A stretch of DNA of 64,000 nucleotides from Pseudobacteriovorax sp. GTDB lineage: Bacteria; Bdellovibrionota_B; Oligoflexia; Oligoflexales; Oligoflexaceae. The stretch covers positions 1 through 64,000 of the forward strand of contig JABSRP010000011.1 in NCBI GenBank assembly GCA_013215145.1, read 5' to 3'. Positions within the stretch are counted from its first letter, which is position 1, and each line of letters begins with the position of its first letter. A program made the translations under genes and the position numbers. Positions 8,199 to 17,852 of this stretch are shown here, piece after piece. The notes beneath the pieces were generated by a model. It was not told the origin of the DNA. It worked only from the letters and a program-made list of their open reading frames with translations, and did no database searches.

Positions 8199-9773
8199 AT
8201 GAAATTTAAGAACAGAAAAGAAGAAGCCATGGCCAAATTCGCTGTTGCTCAGCAGAAAGCTGCTCAAGATGCACAGTGGAAACGACAAGTAGAAGTCATG
8301 AAGGAAATGAAGACTCCCATCCTTCACGCTGATCATAAACTTCCAACAAGTCGTCGGGACCTGCTTTCTGCCGGTCTGATGTCTGGACTAGCTTACGCGG
8401 CAGTTCCAGGACTTCTTTCTACGATTACGACAAAAGCTTACGGTATCGACCCAGCTAAATGTAAGGCTGACGCTGCTGAGGGTGCTGATGCAGCAGCTGC
8501 AGCAGGTTACCTACACGTTGAGCTTTCTGGTGGTGCTGGACTCTCTGGAAACATGGTTTTCGGAAAGCAAGCAGCTGGCGCAGCATTAGAGTTATATGCT
8601 CCAGAAGGTTACGGTACTAACGGTTTTGGTAGCATGATCCGTCCTGGAGATGTTACCTTAGACACGACTTTTGGTGCTCCGTTTCACCCTGAGAGTCGTA
8701 TCATGCAAGGTATGAAGTCTGTTATGAGTCCTGAAGCTCAGGCTAAGACTCAGGCTGCTGGTATCGCTGGTACGTCTGGTGACGATACTAGAAACAACCC
8801 ACTGAACCCAGTTCAGCTTGTGACTAAGATGAGAACTCCTGGTGCTCTTACTAGTATCGCAGGTGTTCAAGATGGTAACACAGGTGGTCGTACTCGTGAA
8901 TTGGACATCGGTGCTGACCCTTCGATTCCAAAAGCTCTTGTTAGTAACGAGCAAAGTTTGGCGAACCTTGTCGATCCCGGTTTGGTTGCGACAAGACTAT
9001 CAGAGCAAGCGGCTGTTAAGATTGCTGAGACAGCTGGAAAGCTTTCTGAGTCTAAGCTTGCTGCTTTTAACAAGAAAGACTTGAACGAGCAGGTCCAAGA
9101 GCTAATTGCTTGTGGATACCTAGGTGCTAAAGATCTTTTGACAGAGTATACAGAAGACGCGTTGCGACCTTCAAACGATGCTATGCTTACAGGAACACCT
9201 TTTGGAAACTTGACCTTCCAACAAGCTGTTGCTGATCAAAACAACGAGCGATCCATCGTAATGTCAAAGCTTTTGACTGACGGATTAGCTTCTGGTGCTA
9301 CCGTGGTTATGGGTGGATACGATTACCACGGACGTGGACGTCAAGCTCAGAATGATCGTGACTTCGCTGTTGGTGTTGTTATTGGTCTAGCTCTTGAGTC
9401 GGCTCACCGTAAGAGTGTGCCGATGATGGTAGCTGTAACCTCTGATGGTTCTGTTGCGGCTCTTGACGGTGCTGGTCACGAAGCTTACCGATCTGACTCA
9501 GGTGCACGAGGTTCTGCCTTGATGTTTGGTATCGGCGCTGCAGCCGCTCCAGAAATGGTCCAAAATCAAATCGGTAAGTACTCGGATGCGGGTGCTGTGG
9601 ATACCTCTTACCTAGTAACAGGTAACTCGCCGAACTTGATGGCACTAGCATTGGCTTACAACTTTGCTGCATTCTCAGGAAATATGGCAAATTTTGATAA
9701 GGCTCTATCCGACGCTGGAGCTCAGATGCCTTTCAACCAACAAGAATACCTAGCTTTTGCTCCAAAGGCATAA
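8199..9773 (+). CDS. DUF1501-like exported protein with twin-arginine signal
   Basis: 524 aa. An unusual 45-residue charged, cytoplasmic-looking extension precedes a twin-arginine motif (TSRRDLLSAG) and a hydrophobic segment (GLAYAAVPGLLSTITTKAYG), as seen in Tat-exported DUF1501 proteins. The mature part has a Gly/Ala-rich sulfatase/phosphatase-like character, with GGYDYHGRGRQAQNDRDFA resembling the DUF1501 metal-binding region. Similar proteins have been mis-named general secretion pathway proteins in databases; nothing here supports that. ATG 8199 follows a leader nearly identical to that of the gene at 6085 (GAAGATAGGG...AAAGTATGAA). A perfect terminator follows at 9794. In planctomycetes DUF1501 proteins pair with CxxCH proteins, as here. 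Confidence 0.75.
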   Translation: MKFKNRKEEAMAKFAVAQQKAAQDAQWKRQVEVMKEMKTPILHADHKLPTSRRDLLSAGLMSGLAYAAVPGLLSTITTKAYGIDPAKCKADAAEGADAAAAAGYLHVELSGGAGLSGNMVFGKQAAGAALELYAPEGYGTNGFGSMIRPGDVTLDTTFGAPFHPESRIMQGMKSVMSPEAQAKTQAAGIAGTSGDDTRNNPLNPVQLVTKMRTPGALTSIAGVQDGNTGGRTRELDIGADPSIPKALVSNEQSLANLVDPGLVATRLSEQAAVKIAETAGKLSESKLAAFNKKDLNEQVQELIACGYLGAKDLLTEYTEDALRPSNDAMLTGTPFGNLTFQQAVADQNNERSIVMSKLLTDGLASGATVVMGGYDYHGRGRQAQNDRDFAVGVVIGLALESAHRKSVPMMVAVTSDGSVAALDGAGHEAYRSDSGARGSALMFGIGAAAAPEMVQNQIGKYSDAGAVDTSYLVTGNSPNLMALALAYNFAAFSGNMANFDKALSDAGAQMPFNQQEYLAFAPKA

Positions 9774-9793
9774 GCAACGCGACACAACTAATG

Positions 9794-9820
9794 CCTGGGG
9801 CCTAAAGCCCCAGGTTTTTA
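9794..9820 (+). terminator. Rho-independent terminator of the DUF1501-like gene
   Basis: CCTGGGGC (9794-9801), loop CTAAA, GCCCCAGG (9807-9814), then TTTTTA. A textbook intrinsic terminator 20 nt after the stop codon. Confidence 0.92.
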
Positions 9821-9916
9821 TGTGCCCTGCCATAAAGCAGAGCAGGTACGACGAGACAGAGTTAAACAACTTAGAGACGACACATAACTTTGTTATGACG
9901 TAAATTAGGGTGGAAC

Positions 9917-11296
9917 ATGAATATTATAAGACTAGGGATCATTGCTTTGTTCAGCACAATGCTGATGCTAACAGGCTGTTCAAAGCCACCAAAAATTAGT
10001 GCAAGCGGCGGAGGCGCCGATAATGGATCTGGTGGGCCTGGCGACGCAGCAGACGTGGAACAGGCGAATGGCTTTCCAACGGGTTCACTGGCGATGTTCA
10101 GTAGCAACCTATACGAGCCTGTGATCGAACAACAATGTAAAAAATGTCATCATGCTGAGACTAATCAAAACGATACGGCTGAGAATGCCTTCGCTTACTT
10201 TACAGATGGTGTCCGAGCTAATTATCAAAAACCTGAGTTCTCTTCGACGGTAGAAAAAGTCCTCTCAGGGCACAACTGCTGGTCGGGTGACTGTGTAGAA
10301 GATTCTGCTACCATCCTTGCCGGAATCGAAGCTTGGTTTGCTGAGATGAAAGCCGCTGGTTGGGTACCACCATCGGTAACCTATGCAGGTGGAAATTCGG
10401 CGACAGTTGCCTTTAACAGTGGTGCTCCTTATGTGCCAGAGATGAATCCGGCCGAGTACATCGGCGGTCCCATCACAATGGCGACGACAGCGAACAGCTG
10501 GGCGACACCTGCTACCGATGATCCGGATGGTGCCTTAGCCGAGTATGTGGCTGGTACACTGGGTCAGAACAATAACAACCCGGCAAACCAAAATGCTGGA
10601 AATGCGGTGTTTACCTTTGATGTTCAGACTCCTGGCGAGTACTTCGTTTGGGTACGGACTAAGATGATCGATAACGATCAGAACCAGTTGTTTGTTAGTA
10701 ACATTACAGACGCTGCCAACCCTATCGATCTCGAATTTGATAATGACACCGAAGTCACGGCGGAAGCCTGGGGATGGCGTCAATTGATGATCACAGATGA
10801 AAACGATAACCGAGTTCCGGGAACATTTAACTTGGCAGCAGGTCCCGCTACAATTCGACTCACAGAGCGTGAGGGTGGTGTTCGTGTGAACTATGTGATC
10901 CTAACACCAAAACCGGATCCAAACCTTCAGACCTTCAGTGAGAAGTTCTACGATGTCACAACTGATGTCTCTGAACTTGTCGGTGTCGATGCAAAGGTGA
11001 TCGTGACTCTATGGGAGAAAGCTCAGGCAGAGGATCAAGAGAAGATCATCGGGATTAAAGAGATGCGCATCGAATCAGCTCAGCCGATTCATGTCAAAGG
11101 AATCTTTCCTGTGATCAATGATTTTTACCAGAATGATCACGCGACCTATACTCAGGTGGATGGAACCTTCGGTGGTAGTGATGTGCGCGCCGACCAGATT
11201 ATTCAGACTGGTGGTGCGACGGCAACGACCTGGCGTGGTGACTATGCAGCCGATAGCTTTAACCTAGGGTTTGAGCTGATTGAGGTCGCTCAGTAA
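9917..11296 (+). CDS. CxxCH lipoprotein with carbohydrate-binding-like domain
   Basis: 459 aa. Signal peptide with lipobox LTGC, a Gly/Ser linker, then a haem-type motif CKKCH with HAET following, and a helical region with a Cys pair (GHNCWSGDCVED) like other planctomycete-type cytochrome domains. From about residue 155 a beta-rich segment (FTFDVQTPGEYFVWVRTKM ... GPATIRLTEREGGVRVNYVIL) reads like a jelly-roll carbohydrate-binding module. The last ~130 residues (MRIESAQPIHVKGIFPVIND...) resemble the DUF1592-neighbouring surface domains with no assigned function. It has its own terminator upstream and downstream, so it may be a separate transcript in the same functional cluster. Inferred role: outer-surface or periplasmic redox/binding protein. 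Confidence 0.7.
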   Translation: MNIIRLGIIALFSTMLMLTGCSKPPKISASGGGADNGSGGPGDAADVEQANGFPTGSLAMFSSNLYEPVIEQQCKKCHHAETNQNDTAENAFAYFTDGVRANYQKPEFSSTVEKVLSGHNCWSGDCVEDSATILAGIEAWFAEMKAAGWVPPSVTYAGGNSATVAFNSGAPYVPEMNPAEYIGGPITMATTANSWATPATDDPDGALAEYVAGTLGQNNNNPANQNAGNAVFTFDVQTPGEYFVWVRTKMIDNDQNQLFVSNITDAANPIDLEFDNDTEVTAEAWGWRQLMITDENDNRVPGTFNLAAGPATIRLTEREGGVRVNYVILTPKPDPNLQTFSEKFYDVTTDVSELVGVDAKVIVTLWEKAQAEDQEKIIGIKEMRIESAQPIHVKGIFPVINDFYQNDHATYTQVDGTFGGSDVRADQIIQTGGATATTWRGDYAADSFNLGFELIEVAQ

Positions 11297-11331
11297 CCAT
11301 TCTCTTAAGTACGTCAACATAGTTAAAAACC

Positions 11332-11360
11332 AAGTCCCAGTATCAACTGGGACTTTTTTG
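11332..11360 (+). terminator. Rho-independent terminator after the CxxCH lipoprotein
   Basis: AAGTCCCAG (11332-11340), loop TATCAA, CTGGGACTT (11347-11355), followed by TTTTTG. Separates the envelope cluster from parE. Confidence 0.93.
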
Positions 11361-11502
11361 TTTCTAGCTGCTTTCAATTACCCTCCCCTCTCTAGCTTGT
11401 ATAATTCCACCCAGATCAGTAAAAGATCCGTTGTGATTTTCACCTAGATCACTATATGATTGTTATCTACTATGTCGCTATGTTTAGTAATAGGAGAGCT
11501 AA

Positions 11503-13350
11503 ATGGCTCAGGCAAAATATACGGAAAGCAATATCCGGTCTCTAGATTGGAAACAGCATATTAGGCTGAGGCCGGGGATGTACATCGGTAAGCTAGGTGA
11601 TGGTAGCTCTCCTGACGATGGTATTTATGTGCTCCTGAAAGAGATCATTGACAACTCTATTGACGAGTTTGTCATGAAAGCCGGAAACCGTATTGAGATC
11701 AGCCTCCAAGACGATGGCGTGCTAGTTCGAGACTTTGGTCGTGGGATTCCTCTTGGTAAAGTCGTCGATTGCGTATCAAAAATCAATACGGGCGGTAAGT
11801 ATGACTCAGAGGCCTTCAAAAAGTCAGTGGGCCTCAACGGCGTTGGTACCAAGGCTGTCAACGCATTGTCTCAGGCTTTTGAAGTCACCTCCTATCGAGG
11901 GGGTAAGGGGAAGACGGCGCGATTCACATGTGGCGAGCTTATTCAGGAAAAAAATCTAAGCCGGACTGGGCAAGAAGATGGCACAGCGGTGTTCTTCCGT
12001 CCAGATCAGAGTATATTTAAAGATTATAAATTCGACCTAGCCTTTATTGAAGCCATGGTGTGGAATTATGTGTTTCTGAATACAGGATTGACGATTCATT
12101 TTCAGGACACAGACTATCAGTCGAAACGCGGTCTCCTCGATCTCTTAGAGCGCAACACTCAGAGTCAAGATATTCGCTATCCGGTCATTTTTCTAAAGGA
12201 TCACGATATTGAAGTCGCCTTCACTCACGGTGATCAGTACGGAGAGGAGCACTATAGTTTTGTAAATGGCCAGCATACGACCATGGGCGGAAGCCATCAA
12301 GTGGCCCTTCGCGAAGGGGTGGTAAAGGGCATTCGTGAGTTCTTTAAGAAAGATTTTGATGCCGCAGATATCAGGTCTGGATTAATTGCAGCTATTAGTG
12401 TCAAAGTCCAGGATCCTGTATTCGAATCCCAGACCAAAACAAAACTAGGCTCTCAGAAAGTCAGTGAAGATGGTCCCACTGTGCGAAGTTGGGTGGTGGA
12501 TTTTTTAAAACTCCAGATTGATAACTACCTGCATCGCGAGCCTGAGGTTGCCATTGCTCTGCAGAAGAAAATTCTACAGTCAGAAAAAGAACGCAAAGAG
12601 ATGGCTGGGATTAAAAAGATTGCGAGCGAACGAACGAAGAAAGCCAATCTCTATAATAAAAAGCTAAGGGACTGCCGCGTTCACTATGGAAGCTCCCATA
12701 AGAGGCAAGATGAGTCGATGATCTTTATCACAGAGGGTGACTCGGCTTCAGGTTCTTTGACTAAAGCGCGCGATGTTCAAACACAGGCTGTTTTTAGCCT
12801 GCGCGGTAAACCCCTTAACAGCTATGGTCTGACTAAAAAAATCGTCTATGAAAATGAGGAGTTTAGCCTTCTTCAGCATGCCCTGAATATCGAAGATGGT
12901 CTAGAGGGACTTCGTTATGCAAAGATTATCATAGCTACCGATGCCGATGTCGACGGCATGCACATCCGGCTATTGATTATGACATTCTTCTTGCAGTTCT
13001 TTCCCGAACTTGTCCGTAATGGTCACGTCTTTATTTTGCAAACACCGCTGTTTCGTGTGCGAAATAAGGAAGAAACCATATATTGCTACGATGAAACTCA
13101 GAGAAAGTCTGCCATCACCAAACTTGGAAAAAAAGCTGAAATTACGCGTTTCAAAGGACTTGGAGAGATTTCCCCGAAAGAGTTTGGTCAGTTTATTGGC
13201 GCATATATGCGTATCGAACAGGTCCGCCTAACCCAGAAAACGGCGATTTCTGAACTTCTGAAGTATTTTATGGGAAAAAATACTCAGGAGCGGCAAAAAT
13301 TTATTATTGATAATCTACGCAGCGAATTAGACTCAGAGGAAATGATATGA
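11503..13350 (+). CDS. parE: DNA topoisomerase IV subunit B (Bacteroidetes-like)
   Basis: 615 aa, ATPase subunit of the type IIA topoisomerase that decatenates chromosomes. GHKL ATPase motifs are complete: [17 protein letters not shown] and [14 protein letters not shown]. The TOPRIM domain shows [12 protein letters not shown] and the metal-binding [10 protein letters not shown]; the C-terminal end has the [14 protein letters not shown] region. The N-terminus ([38 protein letters not shown], given here in part) is closer to what I know of Bacteroidetes ParE than to proteobacterial ParE. ATG 11503 follows AGGAGAGC. It overlaps parC by 4 nt (ATGA), so the two are translationally coupled. Gyrase is not in the window. 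Confidence 0.92.
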   Translation: MAQAKYTESNIRSLDWKQHIRLRPGMYIGKLGDGSSPDDGIYVLLKEIIDNSIDEFVMKAGNRIEISLQDDGVLVRDFGRGIPLGKVVDCVSKINTGGKYDSEAFKKSVGLNGVGTKAVNALSQAFEVTSYRGGKGKTARFTCGELIQEKNLSRTGQEDGTAVFFRPDQSIFKDYKFDLAFIEAMVWNYVFLNTGLTIHFQDTDYQSKRGLLDLLERNTQSQDIRYPVIFLKDHDIEVAFTHGDQYGEEHYSFVNGQHTTMGGSHQVALREGVVKGIREFFKKDFDAADIRSGLIAAISVKVQDPVFESQTKTKLGSQKVSEDGPTVRSWVVDFLKLQIDNYLHREPEVAIALQKKILQSEKERKEMAGIKKIASERTKKANLYNKKLRDCRVHYGSSHKRQDESMIFITEGDSASGSLTKARDVQTQAVFSLRGKPLNSYGLTKKIVYENEEFSLLQHALNIEDGLEGLRYAKIIIATDADVDGMHIRLLIMTFFLQFFPELVRNGHVFILQTPLFRVRNKEETIYCYDETQRKSAITKLGKKAEITRFKGLGEISPKEFGQFIGAYMRIEQVRLTQKTAISELLKYFMGKNTQERQKFIIDNLRSELDSEEMI

Positions 13351-15875
13351 CGATTTCGGATCCAGCAGTAGAAAGGGCCCCACTCGATGGACAAAATACT
13401 CCTGGTGGTATCTCGGGCGGTGGAAAAGGTTCTGATGACGTCGAAGGCATGTACGAGGAGTGGTTTCTTGACTACGCTAGTTATGTGATCCTCGACCGGG
13501 CTGTCCCGGGGATTGATGATGGTTTAAAGCCTGTGCAAAGGCGTATCCTTCATGCCATGAATGAGCTTGAGGATGGTCGATATAATAAAGCTGCCAATAT
13601 TATCGGACATACCATGCGCTATCATCCTCATGGCGACATGGCTATCGAAGATGCACTAGTTAAGATTGCTCAGAAAGATCTACTAATTGATACTCAGGGT
13701 AACTGGGGAAACATCGCTACCGGAGACCGAGCCGCTGCTCCGCGATATATTGAAGCGCGACTGTCTCCGTTTGCTAAAGAGATCCTATTCAAAGAGGAGG
13801 TGACCGAATGGTCGTTATCCTACGATGGTCGCAATAAGGAACCAGTTTCTTTGCCAGTTAAGTTTCCCTTGTTGCTGGCCACTGGTGTTGAAGGTATCGC
13901 TGTAGGACTCTCTACGAAAATCTTACCTCACAATTTTCATGAACTGATTGATCAAAGTATTTGCCATCTGAATGATGAAAATATCAGCCTTTTTCCTGAC
14001 TTTCAGACTGGGGGAAGTATAGATGTTTCTCAGTACAATGATGGTAAACGAGGTGGTAAGGTTAAGGTTCGAGCCAATATCGAGATTGTTGATAATGTAA
14101 CCTTGAAAATCAATGAATTACCTTATGCTGTGACGACATCAGGTTTGATTGATTCTATCATTTCAGCGGCGGATAAGGGTAAGCTCAAGATAAAAAAAGT
14201 CGAAGATAATACAGCGGAGTTGGTAGAAGTCTTGGTTCACTTGCCCGCTGGAATCTCTCCTCATACGATGATCGATGCTCTTTATGCCTTTACTGACTGT
14301 GAGATAAGTATCTCACCCAATTGCTGTGTGGTCAAAGATGATCAACCATCTTTTATTGGTGTTACAGACCTTTTGAAGCATTCTGTCGAACAGACAAAGC
14401 AGCTTCTGTCGCAGGAACTTGCGATTGAGCGAGATGGGTTAAAACAAAAAATTCATTTTGCTGAGCTCGAGATCATCTTTATCGAAGAAAAAATCTATCG
14501 CAAGATTGAAACAGCTGAGTCCTGGGATCAAGTGATGGTAGCTATCCGAAAAGGATTGGCCCGTTGCCTTGATGATAAGGCTGCTTCTGTTAGTGATGAC
14601 GATATTACAAAGCTAACTGAGATCAAGATAAAACGTATCTCTAAGTTTGATCGGAAAAAGGCCGAGTCGTCTCTCAAAAAGCTTAAGACTGCAGTTAGGG
14701 CTATCGAAAAAAAGCTCAAGCATATTACCCAAACCACCATTGACTACTATCTGAATCTTAAAGAAACCTATGGAGAGGGGAAGGAGCGAAAAACTACCAT
14801 CGAGGAATTTCAGCAAGTTGAGGCAAAGGCGGTGGTTGTCGCTAACCAAAAGCTATATGTCAATAGACGCGAGGGTTTTGTTGGAACGGCACTGAAAAAA
14901 GATGAATTCGTTACAGATTGTTCCGATCTCGATGAAATCATCTCTTTCTGCAAAGACGGAAAATTCCAGGTGACAAAGGTCTCTGACAAAACCTTTATTG
15001 GTAAGCAGGTTTTGGATGTGAGGATCTTTACAAGAGGCGATAAAGACACGATCTATCATGTATTATACCAAGATGGAAAAGATGGCCCCATTTACGCTAA
15101 GCGATTTCCTATAAGCTCAATTACGCGTGATCGATCCTATGATCTGACAAAGGGGGCGAAAGGCTCGCGGATACTTCACTTAAGCAGTAATGAGTTTGGA
15201 GCTAACGAAGTTGTTGAACTCCATTTGAAAGATAAAAAACGTAGCTCCCTGGCGACTATGGAGTTGGACTTTTCCGAGATTCCTATTCAGACGCGAGGGG
15301 TAAAAGGTCAACTGATAAGTAAGGATACCTTCGTAAAAGTTAAGGTCTTAGAGCGAGAGCAACCTTCAGGAGCTGAGTTTGAATTATGGTTTAACAAAAG
15401 CGAGCGCAGGCTAAACCAAGATGGCCAGGGAAAGTCTCTAGGTCAGTTTACCTCCGATGATAAACTATTTGCCATTTATAAGAAGGGTGTTATCGAAGCT
15501 TATGAACCAAGCACGGAAATCTATTTGGATGATGATTTGGTTCATGTAGCTAAACTTCAAGGTGAGGAAGTCGTTAGTTGCGTGTATTACCACGGTGAAA
15601 AACAAGACTACTATGTGAAGCGTTTTTCGCTAGCGGAAATGACACTTGGTAAACGGGAGGAGTTTGTCGATCCCCATCCTAAGAGTAAGATATTGATTCT
15701 AAGTTTTGGACTAGAGCCTGAAGTTCAAGTTACCTACAAAAAAGGAAAGAAGGCAACGCCCGAACCTGAAATCATTTGCTTAAGTGATATTGTTGCCCCA
15801 AAAGGGATTCGGGCCATTGGTAACAAGCTTAGTCGACAGTCGGTGAAAACTGTCAAATTAGCAAAACGGAATTAA
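13347..15875 (+). CDS. parC: DNA topoisomerase IV subunit A (Bacteroidetes-like)
   Basis: 842 aa, DNA-cleaving subunit partnered with the upstream ParE. The breakage-reunion domain has [14 protein letters not shown], the quinolone-determining helix region ([17 protein letters not shown]) and the catalytic Tyr at about residue 134 ([15 protein letters not shown]). A charged coiled-coil region follows at ~380-500, then a beta-propeller-like C-terminal domain rich in KxGKxxx repeats. As with parE, the sequence around the active site and the C-terminal domain resembles Bacteroidetes ParC/GyrA-type proteins. An N-terminal Gly/Ser-rich extension of ~33 residues precedes the core. It ends 28 nt before the convergent fxsA gene. 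Confidence 0.92.
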   Translation: MTISDPAVERAPLDGQNTPGGISGGGKGSDDVEGMYEEWFLDYASYVILDRAVPGIDDGLKPVQRRILHAMNELEDGRYNKAANIIGHTMRYHPHGDMAIEDALVKIAQKDLLIDTQGNWGNIATGDRAAAPRYIEARLSPFAKEILFKEEVTEWSLSYDGRNKEPVSLPVKFPLLLATGVEGIAVGLSTKILPHNFHELIDQSICHLNDENISLFPDFQTGGSIDVSQYNDGKRGGKVKVRANIEIVDNVTLKINELPYAVTTSGLIDSIISAADKGKLKIKKVEDNTAELVEVLVHLPAGISPHTMIDALYAFTDCEISISPNCCVVKDDQPSFIGVTDLLKHSVEQTKQLLSQELAIERDGLKQKIHFAELEIIFIEEKIYRKIETAESWDQVMVAIRKGLARCLDDKAASVSDDDITKLTEIKIKRISKFDRKKAESSLKKLKTAVRAIEKKLKHITQTTIDYYLNLKETYGEGKERKTTIEEFQQVEAKAVVVANQKLYVNRREGFVGTALKKDEFVTDCSDLDEIISFCKDGKFQVTKVSDKTFIGKQVLDVRIFTRGDKDTIYHVLYQDGKDGPIYAKRFPISSITRDRSYDLTKGAKGSRILHLSSNEFGANEVVELHLKDKKRSSLATMELDFSEIPIQTRGVKGQLISKDTFVKVKVLEREQPSGAEFELWFNKSERRLNQDGQGKSLGQFTSDDKLFAIYKKGVIEAYEPSTEIYLDDDLVHVAKLQGEEVVSCVYYHGEKQDYYVKRFSLAEMTLGKREEFVDPHPKSKILILSFGLEPEVQVTYKKGKKATPEPEIICLSDIVAPKGIRAIGNKLSRQSVKTVKLAKRN

Positions 15876-15903
15876 GGATAAGGAACCTAAGTAGTCTTCA
15901 ATA

Positions 15904-16440
15904 CTAATTAATCGGTCGTCTGGGATTACCAGGCGGGGATTCTGAAACAGGCTCCACATCGATCACGTTAGGGTCCATGGGCTGAGGGTTCGGTTGTGGT
16001 CTAGAAGTCGAATGAAAGTGTACAGAGCCAATGTTGACTCTTATACTTCCGTTTTTCACTTTTGCAGCTAAGGTTTTTTGAAACCAAAGCCGTAGTAAGC
16101 TTCGTGAACCAGGTAAGATCATAGCGAAGCCAAATAGGTCGGTGGCATATCCGGGTGTCATTAAAAGGACTCCGCCAACAAGTATCATCAGGCCTTCGAT
16201 CATATCATTTCCAGGTATTTGTCCCTGAGCCATTCGTTCTTGAATACGCCCCATGACCTTAAATCCCTGATTTCTTGCTAAATTGGCACCGATAAGACCA
16301 GTCAGTATTATACTGCCAATAGTAATCAATAAAGCGTAGCCAGAGCCCAGAAAGCTTGCGAAAGACTGGTGGATCTGAATGATAAAATATATCTCTATGA
16401 TTGGGATCGTCGTCATTAGTAGAAACAATATAAGAAGCAT
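15904..16440 (-). CDS. fxsA: FxsA family membrane protein
   Basis: 178 aa. FxsA-type inner-membrane protein: two N-terminal hydrophobic segments (LLILFLLMTTIPIIEIYFII and a second one around residues 30-55), the conserved ARNQGF segment, and a third segment GLMILVGGVLLMTPGYATDLFGF, the family signature (LLLxPGxxTDxxG). The C-terminal tail is Pro-rich and hydrophilic. In E. coli FxsA overproduction relieves F-factor exclusion of phage T7; the native role is unknown. Length matches the family. Transcribed alone, convergent with parC. Confidence 0.9.
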   Translation of the reverse strand: MLLILFLLMTTIPIIEIYFIIQIHQSFASFLGSGYALLITIGSIILTGLIGANLARNQGFKVMGRIQERMAQGQIPGNDMIEGLMILVGGVLLMTPGYATDLFGFAMILPGSRSLLRLWFQKTLAAKVKNGSIRVNIGSVHFHSTSRPQPNPQPMDPNVIDVEPVSESPPGNPRRPIN

Positions 16441-16586
16441 TTCCGTACCTTTTACCTAAAGGAGTTAACCTACTAAAGATAAGGTATGTTTTTAACTTGT
16501 CAATCAAATGCCAAATAAACGAAGGTAAGCTACTAGTATCAAAGACTTAAATGTTCATGGCGCGGTTGCGTCATATCTGTCCTGTA

Positions 16587-17450
16587 TTAAAGGTTAGAGA
16601 CGCGTTTGGTCTGTGTGGCGAGCTTGCGAAAGAAGCGAGCCTCCTCAAATTGTGTGGACTCGTAGCAATCGCTTAGATTTGAAATTGATTCGGCGCATCC
16701 AAGAACCAGATAGCTGTCGTCTTTCAAATAGCGATGCATATTTTTTAAGATCTCATACCGCTTCTCCAGACTTTGATAAATAAGTACATTGCGACAGAGA
16801 ATGATGTCAAAACTTCCTGTTATGCTCCAGGCCTCAAGAAGGTTGAAGTGTGAGAAAGATATATGCTTTTTCAGTTCGTCGTTGACCTCCCATAGAGTTC
16901 CTGGACGGTCGTCAACCTTGGGTTTTTGATTGAAGTATTTGACAAGATTTGCCGAGCCCAAACCTCGTTGGACTTCTAGCTGAGTATAGATGCCAGATTT
17001 TGCTTTATCGAGTGCTCTTTGGGAATAGTCTGTGGCAACAATGCTAAAGTCAAAGTCTTTTTGCTTTTTTTGTAGGGTTAGCAGCTCCATGGCTAGGCTG
17101 TATGGCTCCTGTCCAGTACTACAAGCGGCAGACCAAATGCGTACGCTCTTGCCTTCTGCGGCAAGGGGTTTGATTACCTCACGAATAAGGGTCTTAAAAA
17201 CTTTTGCATCTCTAAAGAATGAGGTTTCGTTGTTTGTTGCAACATCCAAAATATATTTTGTGATCTTTTGATCACGTAATTTTGCAACTTTATGATGTAG
17301 AGTTTCCATGGAATCTAGTTCGAAGTGAGCTACAACTGACTCAAGTCGGGACTCTAGTTGATAAAAAGTCATTTCATTGTAGACAATGCCGATCTCTTTA
17401 AAAATGAGGTCTGCAAAGAACTTTAAGATTGGACCATTTAGGTCTTCCAT
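16587..17450 (-). CDS. cheR: Chemotaxis protein methyltransferase CheR
   Basis: 287 aa. SAM-dependent enzyme that methylates glutamates of chemoreceptors. N-terminal helical CheR_N domain, then the SAM-binding motif ACSTGQEPYSLAM, the segment NETSFFRD that precedes it, and the catalytic-domain marker ILCRNVLIY. Length is normal for CheR. Last gene of the minus-strand operon that begins with cheA; its ATG overlaps the cheY stop by 1 nt (TAATG), so it is translationally coupled. No receptor (MCP) gene is in the window, so the methylation substrates lie elsewhere. Confidence 0.95.
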   Translation of the reverse strand: MEDLNGPILKFFADLIFKEIGIVYNEMTFYQLESRLESVVAHFELDSMETLHHKVAKLRDQKITKYILDVATNNETSFFRDAKVFKTLIREVIKPLAAEGKSVRIWSAACSTGQEPYSLAMELLTLQKKQKDFDFSIVATDYSQRALDKAKSGIYTQLEVQRGLGSANLVKYFNQKPKVDDRPGTLWEVNDELKKHISFSHFNLLEAWSITGSFDIILCRNVLIYQSLEKRYEILKNMHRYLKDDSYLVLGCAESISNLSDCYESTQFEEARFFRKLATQTKRVSNL

Positions 17451-17818
17451 TATGCGACCTTTCTTTCCAAAACCATTTCTAATTTTTCGAAAAGAATATC
17501 TTTGGTGAAAGGTTTCATAATATACTCATCGGCACCAAAGGTTAGGGCTTCGGATATATCTTTTACATTGTTTTTGGAAGTTACCATAACAATGGGGATT
17601 TCGCTGCCACCGTCTCGGAGTTTTTTAAGAGCTTCCACACCAGTGACGTTGGGCATCTCCCAGTCGAGGAGGATCACATCAATGTTTTGTTCACCGGCAA
17701 CGGTATCGATAGCTTGCTGGCCATCGTAGGCATGTAGGAGCGTATGTTCCGTTTCTGCAAACATAGCCTCGATAAAGCCATGGACCGATTTTGAATCGTC
17801 GGTAACTAAAATTTTCAT
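17450..17818 (-). CDS. cheY: CheY-type single-domain response regulator
   Basis: 122 aa consisting of one receiver domain: acidic pair VTDDSKS, phosphoacceptor Asp in VILLDWEMPN, switch Thr/Ser in IVMVTSKNN and conserved Lys in YIMKPFT. No output domain, so it should act as a diffusible phospho-protein under CheA control, binding either a flagellar switch or another target. It lies 34 nt after the 277-aa MshEN-like protein gene and is coupled to cheR. Because no flagellar gene is nearby the output (flagellar or other) cannot be decided. Confidence 0.94.
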   Translation of the reverse strand: MKILVTDDSKSVHGFIEAMFAETEHTLLHAYDGQQAIDTVAGEQNIDVILLDWEMPNVTGVEALKKLRDGGSEIPIVMVTSKNNVKDISEALTFGADEYIMKPFTKDILFEKLEMVLERKVA

Positions 17819-17852
17819 CGAAGTTTAACCCCCAAACTACAATAATTCTTAT

